Numbered from the stretch's first letter, positions 1-5,793 are shown. The stretch is DNA of 6,137 bases from Gammaproteobacteria bacterium (GCA_003485905.1 DNHK01000155.1:1-6137); one strand, 5' to 3'. Program-made: numbers and translations. The notes: generated by a model from the letters alone, not told the origin.

Positions 1-1281
1 ATCATCTCCATTAACGTGGAAAATAGGCGCATCGACCATTTTGGCAACATCCGTACAGTACGGTGTTGAACGCGCATCTTGTGGGTTGCTGGTGGTAAAG
101 CCGACTTGGTTATTCACCACGATGTGAACAGTACCGCCGGTTTTATAACCCCGGCATTCGGCCATGTTAAATGTTTCCATGACGACGCCTTGACCAGCAA
201 ATGCTGCATCCCCGTGTACAGCAATCGACATAACCTCAGAACCGGTCGTGTCCTGTCTGCGTACTTGTCTTGCTTTGACAGATCCCACAGCAACCGGCGA
301 AACAATTTCCAGGTGAGATGGGTTAAACGCCAGAGCTAGATGTACTGCGCCTCCTGGAGTATTAATATCTGACGAAAAGCCTTTGTGATATTTCACATCG
401 CCTTCTACCGCCAGCATATCTTTTTCGTATTTTCCTTCAAATTCAGAGAACAGTGTGTCAGGCGACTTACCTAGCACGTTGACCAAAACATTCAATCGAC
501 CGCGATGAGCCATGCCCAAAACAATCTCTTTGATGCCTTGAGCGCCGCCACGTTGAACCAGTTCATCAAGGATCGGAATCAGGCTTTCACCACCTTCAAG
601 CGAAAAGCGCTTTTGTCCAACAAATCTAGTATGTAAATAACGTTCCAAACCTTCCGCTGCGGTCAGCCGGTTCAAAATGTCCGTTTTGTCTTGCGTTGAA
701 AAGGAGCGATTACGGTGTTGCGATTCTAGACGTTTTTGTAGCCAGCGCTTTTCTTCTAAGCTGGTCATGTGCATATACTCGACGCCGATAGTGTCGCAAT
801 AGGTGTCGCGCAAAGAGTCGAGTAGCTCACTCAGTTTCATACGACTAGGGCCAGCATAAGACCCTGTATCAAACTCGGTATTTAGATCGCTTTCCGACAA
901 GCCATAATGAGCGAGCTCCAATTCAGATACAGGTTCCCGGTGCATCAGCCCTAAAGGATCCAGTTTTGCTACTTGATGACCACGTGACCGATGGCCATTG
1001 ATCATTTGCATTACGGCTGATTGTCGGCCTGCTGCCTCAGGCGATAGTTCTGCAGCAGATCCATCGCCAGTCGAATGGAATGGCGATGCGGTCGAGGTTT
1101 CGATATCAAGCGTGGAAAAGTAGCTGCGCCATTGTACATCAACCGAAGCCGGGTCCTGTGTGAACTGTTCATACAGTTGCTCAAGAAACGCTAGATTACC
1201 GCCGTTTAAATACGACTCAACTTCCTTGGGCGTCTTGGCCGTTGAGCTAGCGGAACCTGATGATTTGGATGCGGCTGTCAT
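1..1281 (-). CDS. sucA: 2-oxoglutarate dehydrogenase E1 component, N-terminal 427 codons (cut by window edge)
   Basis: This is the thiamine-diphosphate-dependent E1 subunit that decarboxylates 2-oxoglutarate and passes the succinyl group to the E2 lipoyl domain in the TCA cycle (cytoplasmic complex). The frame is open without interruption from the ATG to base 1. Residues about 24-56 match the E1o-specific N-terminal segment (EQLYEQF, SVDVQWRSYF). Further recognisable blocks are RGHQVAKLDPLG (about 99-110), TAAEGLERYL, HRGRLNVLVNVLG (H259), VKYHKGFSSD (H299), AFNPSHLEIV, R338 in GSVKAR, and HGDAAFAGQG (D358) with NNQVGF (N391). The last two form the Mg/TPP-binding pair. The family is about 930-945 residues long, so a little under half is present. 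The ATG is the only possible start: the frame upstream reaches a stop at 1357-1359 with no ATG, GTG or TTG. The ribosome site is weak. Residues 2-17 are Ser/Ala/Thr-rich and look disordered. The upstream neighbour is coaBC rather than sdhB, the common arrangement in proteobacteria. The rest of the gene, and perhaps sucB, should follow beyond the left edge. Confidence 0.97.
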   Translation of the reverse strand, partial: MTAASKSSGSASSTAKTPKEVESYLNGGNLAFLEQLYEQFTQDPASVDVQWRSYFSTLDIETSTASPFHSTGDGSAAELSPEAAGRQSAVMQMINGHRSRGHQVAKLDPLGLMHREPVSELELAHYGLSESDLNTEFDTGSYAGPSRMKLSELLDSLRDTYCDTIGVEYMHMTSLEEKRWLQKRLESQHRNRSFSTQDKTDILNRLTAAEGLERYLHTRFVGQKRFSLEGGESLIPILDELVQRGGAQGIKEIVLGMAHRGRLNVLVNVLGKSPDTLFSEFEGKYEKDMLAVEGDVKYHKGFSSDINTPGGAVHLALAFNPSHLEIVSPVAVGSVKARQVRRQDTTGSEVMSIAVHGDAAFAGQGVVMETFNMAECRGYKTGGTVHIVVNNQVGFTTSNPQDARSTPYCTDVAKMVDAPIFHVNGDD

Positions 1282-1337
1282 TGAATTATTGTGAGTAAGG
1301 TTCTGAGTGTGAAATTGCTTTAAGGGTGTTCGGTATA

Positions 1338-1364
1338 GCTTAACGCTGTCAGTGGCTTAACGCT
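1338..1364. repeat. 10-bp direct repeat in the sucA leader
   Basis: The sequence gcttaacgct occurs exactly at 1338-1347 and 1355-1364, with starts 17 bp apart. Both copies lie between the predicted sucA transcription start and the ATG, so they would be in the sucA leader RNA. A further imperfect pair, gcRctactt at 1384-1392 and 1394-1402, is spaced 10 bp just upstream. Function is unknown; a protein-binding site or chance are both possible. Confidence 0.5.
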
Positions 1365-1416
1365 ATAAACCCGATGCCACATAGCACTACTTGGCGCTAC
1401 TTAATAGAGGGGCGAG

Positions 1417-1446
1417 ATTATAGAAGAACCGCTAACCGCATGAAAC
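1417..1446 (-). promoter_or_regulatory. Probable sigma-70 promoter of sucA
   Basis: On the minus strand, 1417-1422 reads TATAAT, an exact -10 consensus. The best -35 candidate is poor: GTTTCA at 1441-1446, spacer 18. A promoter with a strong -10 and weak -35 often needs an activator. The TAACCGC repeats immediately upstream, one of them inside the spacer, are candidates for such a site. Transcription would start near 1410, giving a leader of about 130 nt. Confidence 0.5.
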
Positions 1447-1486
1447 GACTTTTCTGTGAAATAACCGCAAATAACCGCGCGAAACG
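1433..1486. repeat. Three TAACCGC repeats around the -35 region of the sucA promoter
   Basis: TAACCGC is found at 1433-1439, 1462-1468 and 1472-1478. The last two lie in an exact 10-bp tandem (aaataaccgc at 1459-1468 and 1469-1478), one helical turn apart. The first and third are each followed after 2 bp by gaaacg (1442-1447 and 1481-1486), making a 15-bp pattern spaced 39 bp apart. The position at and upstream of the -35 suits activator or repressor binding. That role is inferred. Confidence 0.55.
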
Positions 1487-1510
1487 GGGTTTTGAGTGGC
1501 TTATGGTCGA

Positions 1511-1520
1511 TTATCGATAA
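1511..1520. promoter_or_regulatory. Perfect 10-bp palindrome, possible operator
   Basis: TTATCGATAA at 1511-1520 is its own reverse complement. It lies about 90 bp upstream of the sucA -10 box. It resembles a small dimer-binding site, but a 10-bp palindrome can arise by chance in an AT-rich spacer and no regulator can be named. Confidence 0.25.
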
Positions 1521-1561
1521 GGCGCTACGATCGCGAAAATATTACGCCGAAATTTGGAGTC

Positions 1562-1592
1562 AAAAAAACGCCGGTTAGCTCGATTTAGCTAA
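1562..1592 (-). terminator. Weak possible terminator of coaBC
   Basis: Overlapping the coaBC stop codon on the minus strand, a 6-bp stem (ttagct at 1575-1580 with agctaa at 1587-1592, 6-nt loop) is followed, after about 5 nt that include CCGGCG, by seven Ts (1562-1568). The stem is AT-rich and separated from the T-run, so termination may be inefficient and some read-through into sucA is possible. Confidence 0.3.
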
Positions 1593-2800
1593 GCAGGTAG
1601 GTTGCTGCCAATAAGGTCAACCAATTGTCGTGCAAGTTGATTTTTATCCGTCATCGCTAACTCGTGTTTGTCGCCATTAGCGTTAAACACCATAAGCGCA
1701 TTTGGCTTGTCACCAAATCCAGAAGCAGTTCCGCCGACTTTGTTGGCGGCAATCATATCCAGTTTTTTCTTTTTAAGTTTGCCCAGAGCATTTTTCTCTA
1801 GGTCGTCAGTTTCTGCAGCAAAGCCGACAACAAATGGCCGATCTTTATGAGCTGAAACTTCACTCAGAATATCCGGGTTCTTTACCAATTCAATGGTCAT
1901 TTTGCGGTCGTCTTTTTTGATTTTTTTGCTAACTTGCGACTTGGGTCGGTAGTCCGCAACCGCTGCAACACCGATAAAAATATCACTGTCGCTGACTTCG
2001 GATAAAACCGCGCTGCGCATCTCTTCCGCGCTTTTTACTGAAATTCGCTTTACACCACGCGGCACGTCTAGCGATACCGGCCCACTAACAAGCGTAACCG
2101 TTGCCCCGGCCGCAACCGCTGCGGCGGCAATCGCATAGCCCATTCGACCAGAGCTAAAATTGGTGATGGCTCGAACGGGATCAAGGTGCTCGACAGTGGG
2201 TCCTGCTGTAATCAAACAATGCATTTCTTGCAGTGGGCCATCACGTTGAATCGAGTTTAATAGTTGTTCACAACTTGCGACTAACTCGTCGGGCTCCAGC
2301 ATACGGCCCGGGCCAGTTTCGCCGCAGGCCTGATCGCCTACGCCAGGGCCAAAAACCTCGATTCCAATCGATTTTATTTTCTCGAGATTCACCTGTGTAG
2401 CTGCATTGCTCCACATTTGTTGGTTCATTGCAGGCGCAACAGCAATTGGCGCACTAGTTGCCAAACATAGGGTGGTGAGTAATTCGTCGCCAAAGCCATT
2501 AGCTAGTCGAGCCATGGTGTTAGCCGTCGCGGGTGCTATTAAAACCAGGTCTGCCCATCGTGCAAGATCAATGTGTCCCATACCGGATTCACTATCGGCA
2601 CTCATTTTAGCTACGTGTACAGGGTGACCACTAACCGCTTGTAGACTAAGCGTGGTAATAAAACCTTCCGCAGCGGTTGTCATAACCACGCGTACTTCTG
2701 CGCCTTGATCACGCAGCCGACGCACCAGTTCAGGCGCCTTATAAGCGGCAATTCCTCCGGACACACCGAGAAGAATTTGTTTATTTTGTAGACAGCTCAT
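1589..2800 (-). CDS. coaBC: Bifunctional phosphopantothenoylcysteine decarboxylase / phosphopantothenate-cysteine ligase
   Basis: This fused cytoplasmic enzyme (formerly dfp) performs two steps of coenzyme A synthesis. CoaB joins 4'-phosphopantothenate to cysteine using CTP, and CoaC decarboxylates the product with FMN to 4'-phosphopantetheine. The protein is 403 residues, against about 406 in E. coli. CoaC covers about 1-185: GVSGGIAAYK (12-21) at the flavin site, GHID with catalytic H76, APATANT (89-95), PAMNQQMW with N126, and the ACGETGPGRM loop with C159. CoaB covers about 190-403: TAGPTVEHLDPVR, NFSSGRMG (N213), AAVADYRP, the KKIKK lysines (292-296), VKNPDI and VGFAAET. All expected catalytic residues are present. 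I chose ATG 2798-2800 because MSCLQNKQILLGVSGG aligns with the family N-terminus. An in-frame TTG at 2866 would add 22 residues without family support and lies in a tandem repeat. No clear Shine-Dalgarno precedes either start. It is divergent from radC, a common gammaproteobacterial arrangement. Confidence 0.97.
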   Translation of the reverse strand: MSCLQNKQILLGVSGGIAAYKAPELVRRLRDQGAEVRVVMTTAAEGFITTLSLQAVSGHPVHVAKMSADSESGMGHIDLARWADLVLIAPATANTMARLANGFGDELLTTLCLATSAPIAVAPAMNQQMWSNAATQVNLEKIKSIGIEVFGPGVGDQACGETGPGRMLEPDELVASCEQLLNSIQRDGPLQEMHCLITAGPTVEHLDPVRAITNFSSGRMGYAIAAAAVAAGATVTLVSGPVSLDVPRGVKRISVKSAEEMRSAVLSEVSDSDIFIGVAAVADYRPKSQVSKKIKKDDRKMTIELVKNPDILSEVSAHKDRPFVVGFAAETDDLEKNALGKLKKKKLDMIAANKVGGTASGFGDKPNALMVFNANGDKHELAMTDKNQLARQLVDLIGSNLPA

Positions 2801-2825
2801 AAACGAGAGTGTACTTTGGACTTGG

Positions 2826-2842
2826 GCCGCAAAGGAAGCGGC
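2826..2842. other. Small GC-rich hairpin in the coaBC leader
   Basis: gccgc (2826-2830) and gcggc (2838-2842) form a perfect 5-bp stem with a 7-nt loop, 26 bp before the coaBC ATG. It would fold in the coaBC leader RNA if transcription starts further upstream. No T-run follows on the minus strand, so it is not a terminator. Confidence 0.35.
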
Positions 2843-2866
2843 ATAGTTAAACAAATAGTTAAACAA
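2843..2866. repeat. Perfect 12-bp tandem repeat in the coaBC-radC spacer
   Basis: atagttaaacaa is repeated exactly, head to tail, at 2843-2854 and 2855-2866. It lies in the divergent spacer where the coaBC promoter would be expected. Each copy reads AACTAT on the minus strand, a poor -10 box, and contains the symmetric core GTTAAAC. It could be a paired binding site or a recent slippage duplication. Confidence 0.6.
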
Positions 2867-2875
2867 TTACGTTAT

Positions 2876-2904
2876 TTGACCAAAAGGTCGAATATTTAGC
2901 TAAT
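2876..2904 (+). promoter_or_regulatory. Candidate radC promoter overlapping an inverted repeat
   Basis: TTGACC at 2876-2881 matches five of six -35 consensus bases. After exactly 17 bp, GCTAAT at 2899-2904 matches four of six -10 bases. The -35 box overlaps a small inverted repeat, GACC-AAAA-GGTC (2878-2889). The start would fall near 2911, giving a leader of only about 14 nt. The call is plausible but rests on weak motif matching. Confidence 0.35.
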
Positions 2905-2913
2905 TTAATGCTC

Positions 2914-2919
2914 AAGGAG
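2914..2919 (+). promoter_or_regulatory. radC ribosome binding site, decides the start
   Basis: AAGGAG at 2914-2919 lies 5 nt before the ATG at 2925. An in-frame GTG at 2919-2921 begins on the last base of this site and so cannot be served by it. The ATG is therefore the better start. Confidence 0.8.
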
Positions 2920-2924
2920 TGGCA

Positions 2925-3659
2925 ATGAATAAACAATCTACCAATCTCAGTGTAGAGACAATATCCCAGCATAGCTCGAAACACATCCCCATTTGCAAAT
3001 GGCCTGAGACCGAGCGACCGCGTGAGAAGCTAATAAAACTTGGCGCTGAGGTGCTTTCTGATAGCGAGTTATTGGCAATTTTTCTAGGCACTGGTTGTCA
3101 AGGGCAATCCGCAGTAAGCCTGGCACGTGAGCTTATATCCCAATTCAATGGCTTGAAAGGGTTGCTGGCGGCTCCCGCAAACGATCTGCTCGCTTGCAAA
3201 GGTGTGGGGAACAGTAAATACGCTCTACTAAAAGCCGTTCGAGAACTCGGTCGGCGTGCCCTGGCTGAACATCTACAGCGAGGATCTGCTTTAGACAGCC
3301 CGCAAGTGACCTACGACTATTTACGATACTGGCTGGTAGGAAAGCCCTACGAGGTGTTCTGTGTTTTGATGCTGGATAACCAACATCGGGTGATTTCTGC
3401 CATAGAACTTTTTAGGGGAACCTTATCTCGTGCGTCTGTGTACCCTCGCGAAGTGGTGCAGGAAGGGTTGAAATGCAACGCTGCGGCGATGATTTTGGCG
3501 CATAACCACCCCTCAGGTGTCGCCGAGCCGAGTAGCGCCGATCGTGATATTACTAGCCGAATTTGTAGCGCAGCGGAGTTACTGGATATACGCGTTTTGG
3601 ACCATATTATGGTGGGCGACACCGAGTGCGTATCATTTGCCGAGCGCGGTTGGATATGA
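2925..3659 (+). CDS. radC: RadC family JAB/MPN-domain protein
   Basis: RadC-family proteins (YicR in E. coli) were once linked to DNA repair, but their biochemical role is unsettled. The fold predicts a zinc-dependent JAMM metalloprotease-like or related domain. The protein has 244 residues, slightly longer than the usual 220-230 because of a poorly conserved N-terminal tail of about 20 residues. The N-terminal part (about 26-110) has the typical RPREKLIKLGAEVLSDSELLA segment and a helix-hairpin-helix-like LLACKGVGNSKYALLKA (88-104). The C-terminal part (about 125-244) is the JAMM domain, with HNHPSG (H193, H195) and D206 matching HxHx10D. The metal ligands therefore look intact. The gene is divergent from coaBC and upstream of rpmB, as in many gammaproteobacteria. 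The 228-bp gap with its own promoter suggests rpmB is mostly independent of it. A 4-bp CGCC/GGCG stem at 3687-3698 follows the gene but has no T-run. Confidence 0.95.
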   Translation: MNKQSTNLSVETISQHSSKHIPICKWPETERPREKLIKLGAEVLSDSELLAIFLGTGCQGQSAVSLARELISQFNGLKGLLAAPANDLLACKGVGNSKYALLKAVRELGRRALAEHLQRGSALDSPQVTYDYLRYWLVGKPYEVFCVLMLDNQHRVISAIELFRGTLSRASVYPREVVQEGLKCNAAAMILAHNHPSGVAEPSSADRDITSRICSAAELLDIRVLDHIMVGDTECVSFAERGWI

Positions 3660-3745
3660 TCGATTGCTCATTGATGAAATCTACAGCGCCATAAGGCGAG
3701 AATGTTGGGTGATAATAAGTAGAATTATTCAATTGGGACTATGCT

Positions 3746-3777
3746 TTCGGGTGGATATTTGTTATAAATCCGCCCCC
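3746..3777 (+). promoter_or_regulatory. Promoter of rpmB-rpmG, extended -10 with GC-rich start region
   Basis: TGTTATAAA at 3760-3768 is an extended -10 (TGn plus TATAAA). No good -35 lies at the right distance, as is usual for extended -10 promoters. The bases right after it (3769-3777, tccgccccc) form a GC-rich discriminator, which in enterobacteria is associated with stringent, ppGpp-sensitive control of ribosomal genes. The start is predicted near 3775, giving a leader of about 113 nt. Confidence 0.55.
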
Positions 3778-3887
3778 ACACGGGGTTGATTGCTAGTGCA
3801 GTCGGTGTGAATTTATTGATAACCCAGTAAATATCTGATTTTATGAATGTTTTTGGGTTTTTCTAAAAAGTACTTTAAAGGTTTTTT
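3775..3887 (+). promoter_or_regulatory. Long rpmB leader with possible pairing elements
   Basis: The predicted leader starts near a short CCCC-ACAC-GGGG hairpin (3774-3785). It also contains AACCCA at 3821-3826, complementary to TGGGTT at 3854-3859, which is followed by more Ts up to 3862. That could form a weak attenuator-like structure with a 27-nt loop. The ribosome site AAAGG (3877-3881) is 6 nt from the rpmB ATG, separated by six Ts. No known ribosomal-protein leader family was recognised. Confidence 0.3.
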
Positions 3888-4124
3888 ATGTCCAGAGAGT
3901 GTCAAGTAACAGGTAAGCGCACCACGTTTGGGAATAACGTTTCTCATGCTAAAAATAGAACGCGCCGAACATTTGTTCCAAATTTGCATTATCGAAAGTT
4001 TTGGGTTGAGAGCGAGAACCGTTGGGTTAAATTGCGGGTCTCTGCCAAAGCTATCCGAATCATCGATAAGAAAGGCATTGATACTGTGTTGGAAGATTTA
4101 CGTGCTAGCGGCGAATCGGTATAG
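3888..4124 (+). CDS. rpmB: 50S ribosomal protein L28
   Basis: A 78-residue basic protein of the large ribosomal subunit. The N-terminus [11 protein letters not shown], the block [37 protein letters not shown], and the tail [15 protein letters not shown] line up along the full length with E. coli L28, which is also 78 residues. It has only one cysteine (C5), so it lacks the zinc-binding cysteine pairs seen in some bacterial L28 forms. AAAGG at 3877-3881 is a suitable ribosome site. It is co-transcribed with rpmG, which starts 9 nt after its stop codon. Confidence 0.98.
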   Translation: MSRECQVTGKRTTFGNNVSHAKNRTRRTFVPNLHYRKFWVESENRWVKLRVSAKAIRIIDKKGIDTVLEDLRASGESV

Positions 4125-4133
4125 GGTGCAATT

Positions 4134-4289
4134 ATGAGAGAAAAGATTAAATTGGTATCTAGCGCTAATACTGGTCACTACTACACTGTGACCAAGAACA
4201 AACGACTGTCTCCTGACAAATGGGAAGTAAAAAAATACGACCCCGTTGTTCGAAAGCACGTGATGTATAAGGAAGCAAAAATCAAATAG
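4134..4289 (+). CDS. rpmG: 50S ribosomal protein L33, zinc-independent form
   Basis: A 51-residue large-subunit protein. [24 protein letters not shown], then [19 protein letters not shown], matches L33 along its length. It lacks the four-residue MAKG start of the 55-residue E. coli protein and resembles the 51-residue pseudomonad form. It contains no cysteine, so it is the C-minus, zinc-free type that does not depend on zinc supply. The ATG follows AGGG (4123-4126), which overlaps the rpmB stop codon, at a 7-nt spacing. This suggests translational linkage with rpmB. The gene ends 50 nt before the A-tract of the terminator. Confidence 0.97.
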   Translation: MREKIKLVSSANTGHYYTVTKNKRLSPDKWEVKKYDPVVRKHVMYKEAKIK

Positions 4290-4339
4290 CGAATTTTTCT
4301 TTAGTTGTTAAGACCTTTTAGTCGATAACACTAGGGAAT

Positions 4340-4377
4340 AAAAAAACCGGTAGCTCTAGCGAGCACCGGTTTTTTTT
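4340..4377. terminator. Bidirectional intrinsic terminator between rpmG and the DUF2235 gene
   Basis: The stem ACCGGT (4346-4351) plus GCTC (4353-4356) pairs with GAGC (4361-4364) plus ACCGGT (4365-4370). There is one bulged A at 4352 and a TAGC loop. Seven As precede it (4340-4346) and eight Ts end it (4370-4377), so it can work on both strands. It lies between two convergent genes and would stop both transcripts. Confidence 0.92.
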
Positions 4378-4426
4378 GACTCCCAATTTGAGAGATGATG
4401 ATTTCTATTACAGCCTTACCGGGCGG

Positions 4427-5614
4427 TCAACCCAATCGCTCGGCTAGGTTCACCGGTTCATAAGGCTCATTACCAGCATAGGTCGTGCGTTCACTCACAG
4501 ATTTATGTATCACGGCATCGGGCGCAATTGGTCGGGGCTCTTTACCTGGTAGGTAATGGCCAAGGATGGATTTCTTGTTACCCCATTTCTTATATTTGTC
4601 GCGCTTGGGTAACCACTCCAAAAGGTTCCACGCGCCCGTAGCAGAATAGTGCAGGTCGGCATTTGAGTCTGGTGCGCTATATATGCGGGTGGCCTTGGCG
4701 GGGTTCTTCCCCTGTACCAAACGCTTAACCATGGCCTCGCGAAACTTCAAGCCATTGGCTTTGGCTTCGGTAATCATCCACGCCAGCGGAATCTTGGCCG
4801 CGCCGCTCTCATCTTCTGGGTAACCGCCGCCAATATCGGAATGCACACCGGCAAACCACACTTGCTTACAGTCTTGGTCGACTGCCTTGGCGTCGCTAAC
4901 AAACGGATTACTTTTAAACTTTTGCCCTGCCATCCAGGGGTATAAACGAAACATTCGGCGTCGCTCGTCAATCGCCATTGCATGGCGAAAGCTTTGTACG
5001 CAGGGGTTGGTTTTGGTGAAGGGTAGTTCTTCTAATGACGGAATATAGGCGCGATCTGGCCGCGGCGTGATAACAGAACCTACGGTATCCCAGCAGCCCA
5101 TGAATCGAATCGTTGCGCGGTGCGTATCGAGCACCTCTTGCACCCGCCAGGCGATCGCTAAGTCATCTTTATGGCTGGCTTGTTTATAAGCGGTTAGCGC
5201 ATAGCCCACCAAGTTCAAGTTCTCGCGCTTGAGTATGCCGACCATGTTGATCAAACCGGCAATCACTCTTACGGTATAAGCGCCACGGCTAAAACCGAAT
5301 AAATAGATTTGGTCATCCGGTTGGTATTCTTTGCATAAGAAGCAATAGGCATCGAGCACGTTATCATCTAGCCCATAACCGGTGGCCAAACCGAACACAC
5401 CCGCTGCTTTGTTTTTAAATCGGCTCCAGCCACCACTGTTACTTATGGTGCCAATGCCAGTATCGTAATAGGCTATTTGATCGTCAGCGCCAGTGGCCGC
5501 ATCCGAGTCGCCATTAGTTTTGTTTAGCAAACGATAGAACTTAAGCACATTACTTTGGTTCTCTTTAATCTCGTTGCCGGTTCCGTCACAACACAGTATT
5601 AGTTTACGCGGCAT
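4427..5614 (-). CDS. DUF2235 alpha/beta hydrolase (Tle1-like phospholipase family)
   Basis: A 395-residue protein covering the DUF2235 domain from end to end. This family includes the Tle1 type VI secretion phospholipase effectors and many uncharacterised hydrolases in bacteria and fungi. Visible landmarks are LILCCDGTGNE (5-15), NVLKFYRLL, YYDTGIGT (49-56), GYGLDDNVLDAY, and YLFGFSRGAYTVR with GxSxG nucleophile S109. Then come GCWDTVGS with likely catalytic D176, MAIDERRRMFRLYPW, and VWFAGVHSDIGGGY with likely catalytic H258. The triad Ser-Asp-His appears complete. The C-terminal 90 residues (about 310-395) look like the usual family tail, ending in PYEPVNLAERLG. No signal peptide or obvious membrane segment is seen. 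The ATG has a strong ribosome site (AAAGGAG, 7 nt spacer). No vgrG, PAAR, tssD or immunity gene is visible nearby. A house lipase or esterase role is as likely as effector activity. Confidence 0.88.
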   Translation of the reverse strand: MPRKLILCCDGTGNEIKENQSNVLKFYRLLNKTNGDSDAATGADDQIAYYDTGIGTISNSGGWSRFKNKAAGVFGLATGYGLDDNVLDAYCFLCKEYQPDDQIYLFGFSRGAYTVRVIAGLINMVGILKRENLNLVGYALTAYKQASHKDDLAIAWRVQEVLDTHRATIRFMGCWDTVGSVITPRPDRAYIPSLEELPFTKTNPCVQSFRHAMAIDERRRMFRLYPWMAGQKFKSNPFVSDAKAVDQDCKQVWFAGVHSDIGGGYPEDESGAAKIPLAWMITEAKANGLKFREAMVKRLVQGKNPAKATRIYSAPDSNADLHYSATGAWNLLEWLPKRDKYKKWGNKKSILGHYLPGKEPRPIAPDAVIHKSVSERTTYAGNEPYEPVNLAERLG

Positions 5615-5650
5615 ATCCTTTCTCCTTTAATCCATTAGCAGCGAAACATT

Positions 5651-5679
5651 AGATTAGCGCATCCCTAACAACTTGGCAA
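5651..5679 (-). promoter_or_regulatory. Candidate promoter of the DUF2235 gene
   Basis: On the minus strand, TTGCCA (5674-5679) matches five of six -35 bases. After 17 bp, TAATCT (5651-5656) matches three of six -10 bases. Transcription would start near 5644, about 30 nt before the ATG and leaving room for the strong ribosome site. The weak -10 keeps confidence low. Confidence 0.35.
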
Positions 5680-5763
5680 AAATAGAGAATCTGCTTTTTG
5701 GGCGCAATTTAACCAGATATGATCGCCTAAACAATTGGCAACTAAATTACTATTATTGGGTGA

Positions 5764-5793
5764 TTGGCATTGAGCCGAATATCCCACTATTAG
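5764..5793 (+). promoter_or_regulatory. Candidate promoter of the HIT-family gene
   Basis: TTGGCA (5764-5769) matches five of six -35 bases, and TATTAG (5788-5793) matches four of six -10 bases at an 18-bp spacing. The start would lie near 5800, just ahead of the GAGG ribosome site (5813-5816). Confidence 0.3.

Larger units (their letters stand above)
1282..1588. other. Spacer between coaBC and sucA, no gene seen
   Basis: These 307 bases carry no convincing coding frame on either strand. Reading in the direction of sucA, they hold a weak possible coaBC terminator, a 10-bp palindrome, three TAACCGC copies, a consensus -10 box, and a roughly 130-nt stretch before the sucA start with more short direct repeats. 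The individual elements are listed separately. No RNA gene or riboswitch was recognised. Confidence 0.6.

Noticed and set aside
79..339. Open frame of 86 codons on the plus strand, and a minus-strand frame at 114-305
   Set aside because: Both overlap sucA in other frames, show no recognisable motif, and the sucA frame itself is intact and strongly conserved.
2406..2627. Plus-strand frame within coaBC (and another at 1668-1850)
   Set aside because: Each is antisense to conserved coaBC sequence, with no motif and no promoter or ribosome site.
2801..2866. Longer coaBC start at TTG 2866
   Set aside because: The extra 22 residues have no counterpart in the family, no ribosome site precedes the TTG, and it lies within the tandem repeat. 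ATG 2800 gives the usual length.
2919..2924. GTG start of radC two codons upstream
   Set aside because: The GTG overlaps the AAGGAG ribosome site, which is correctly placed only for ATG 2925.
3687..3698. CGCC-ATAA-GGCG hairpin as a radC terminator
   Set aside because: The stem is only 4 bp and no T-run follows.
3517..3789. 90-codon frame overlapping the end of radC and running into the rpmB promoter
   Set aside because: It is out of frame with radC, lacks a ribosome site, and covers the predicted rpmB promoter.
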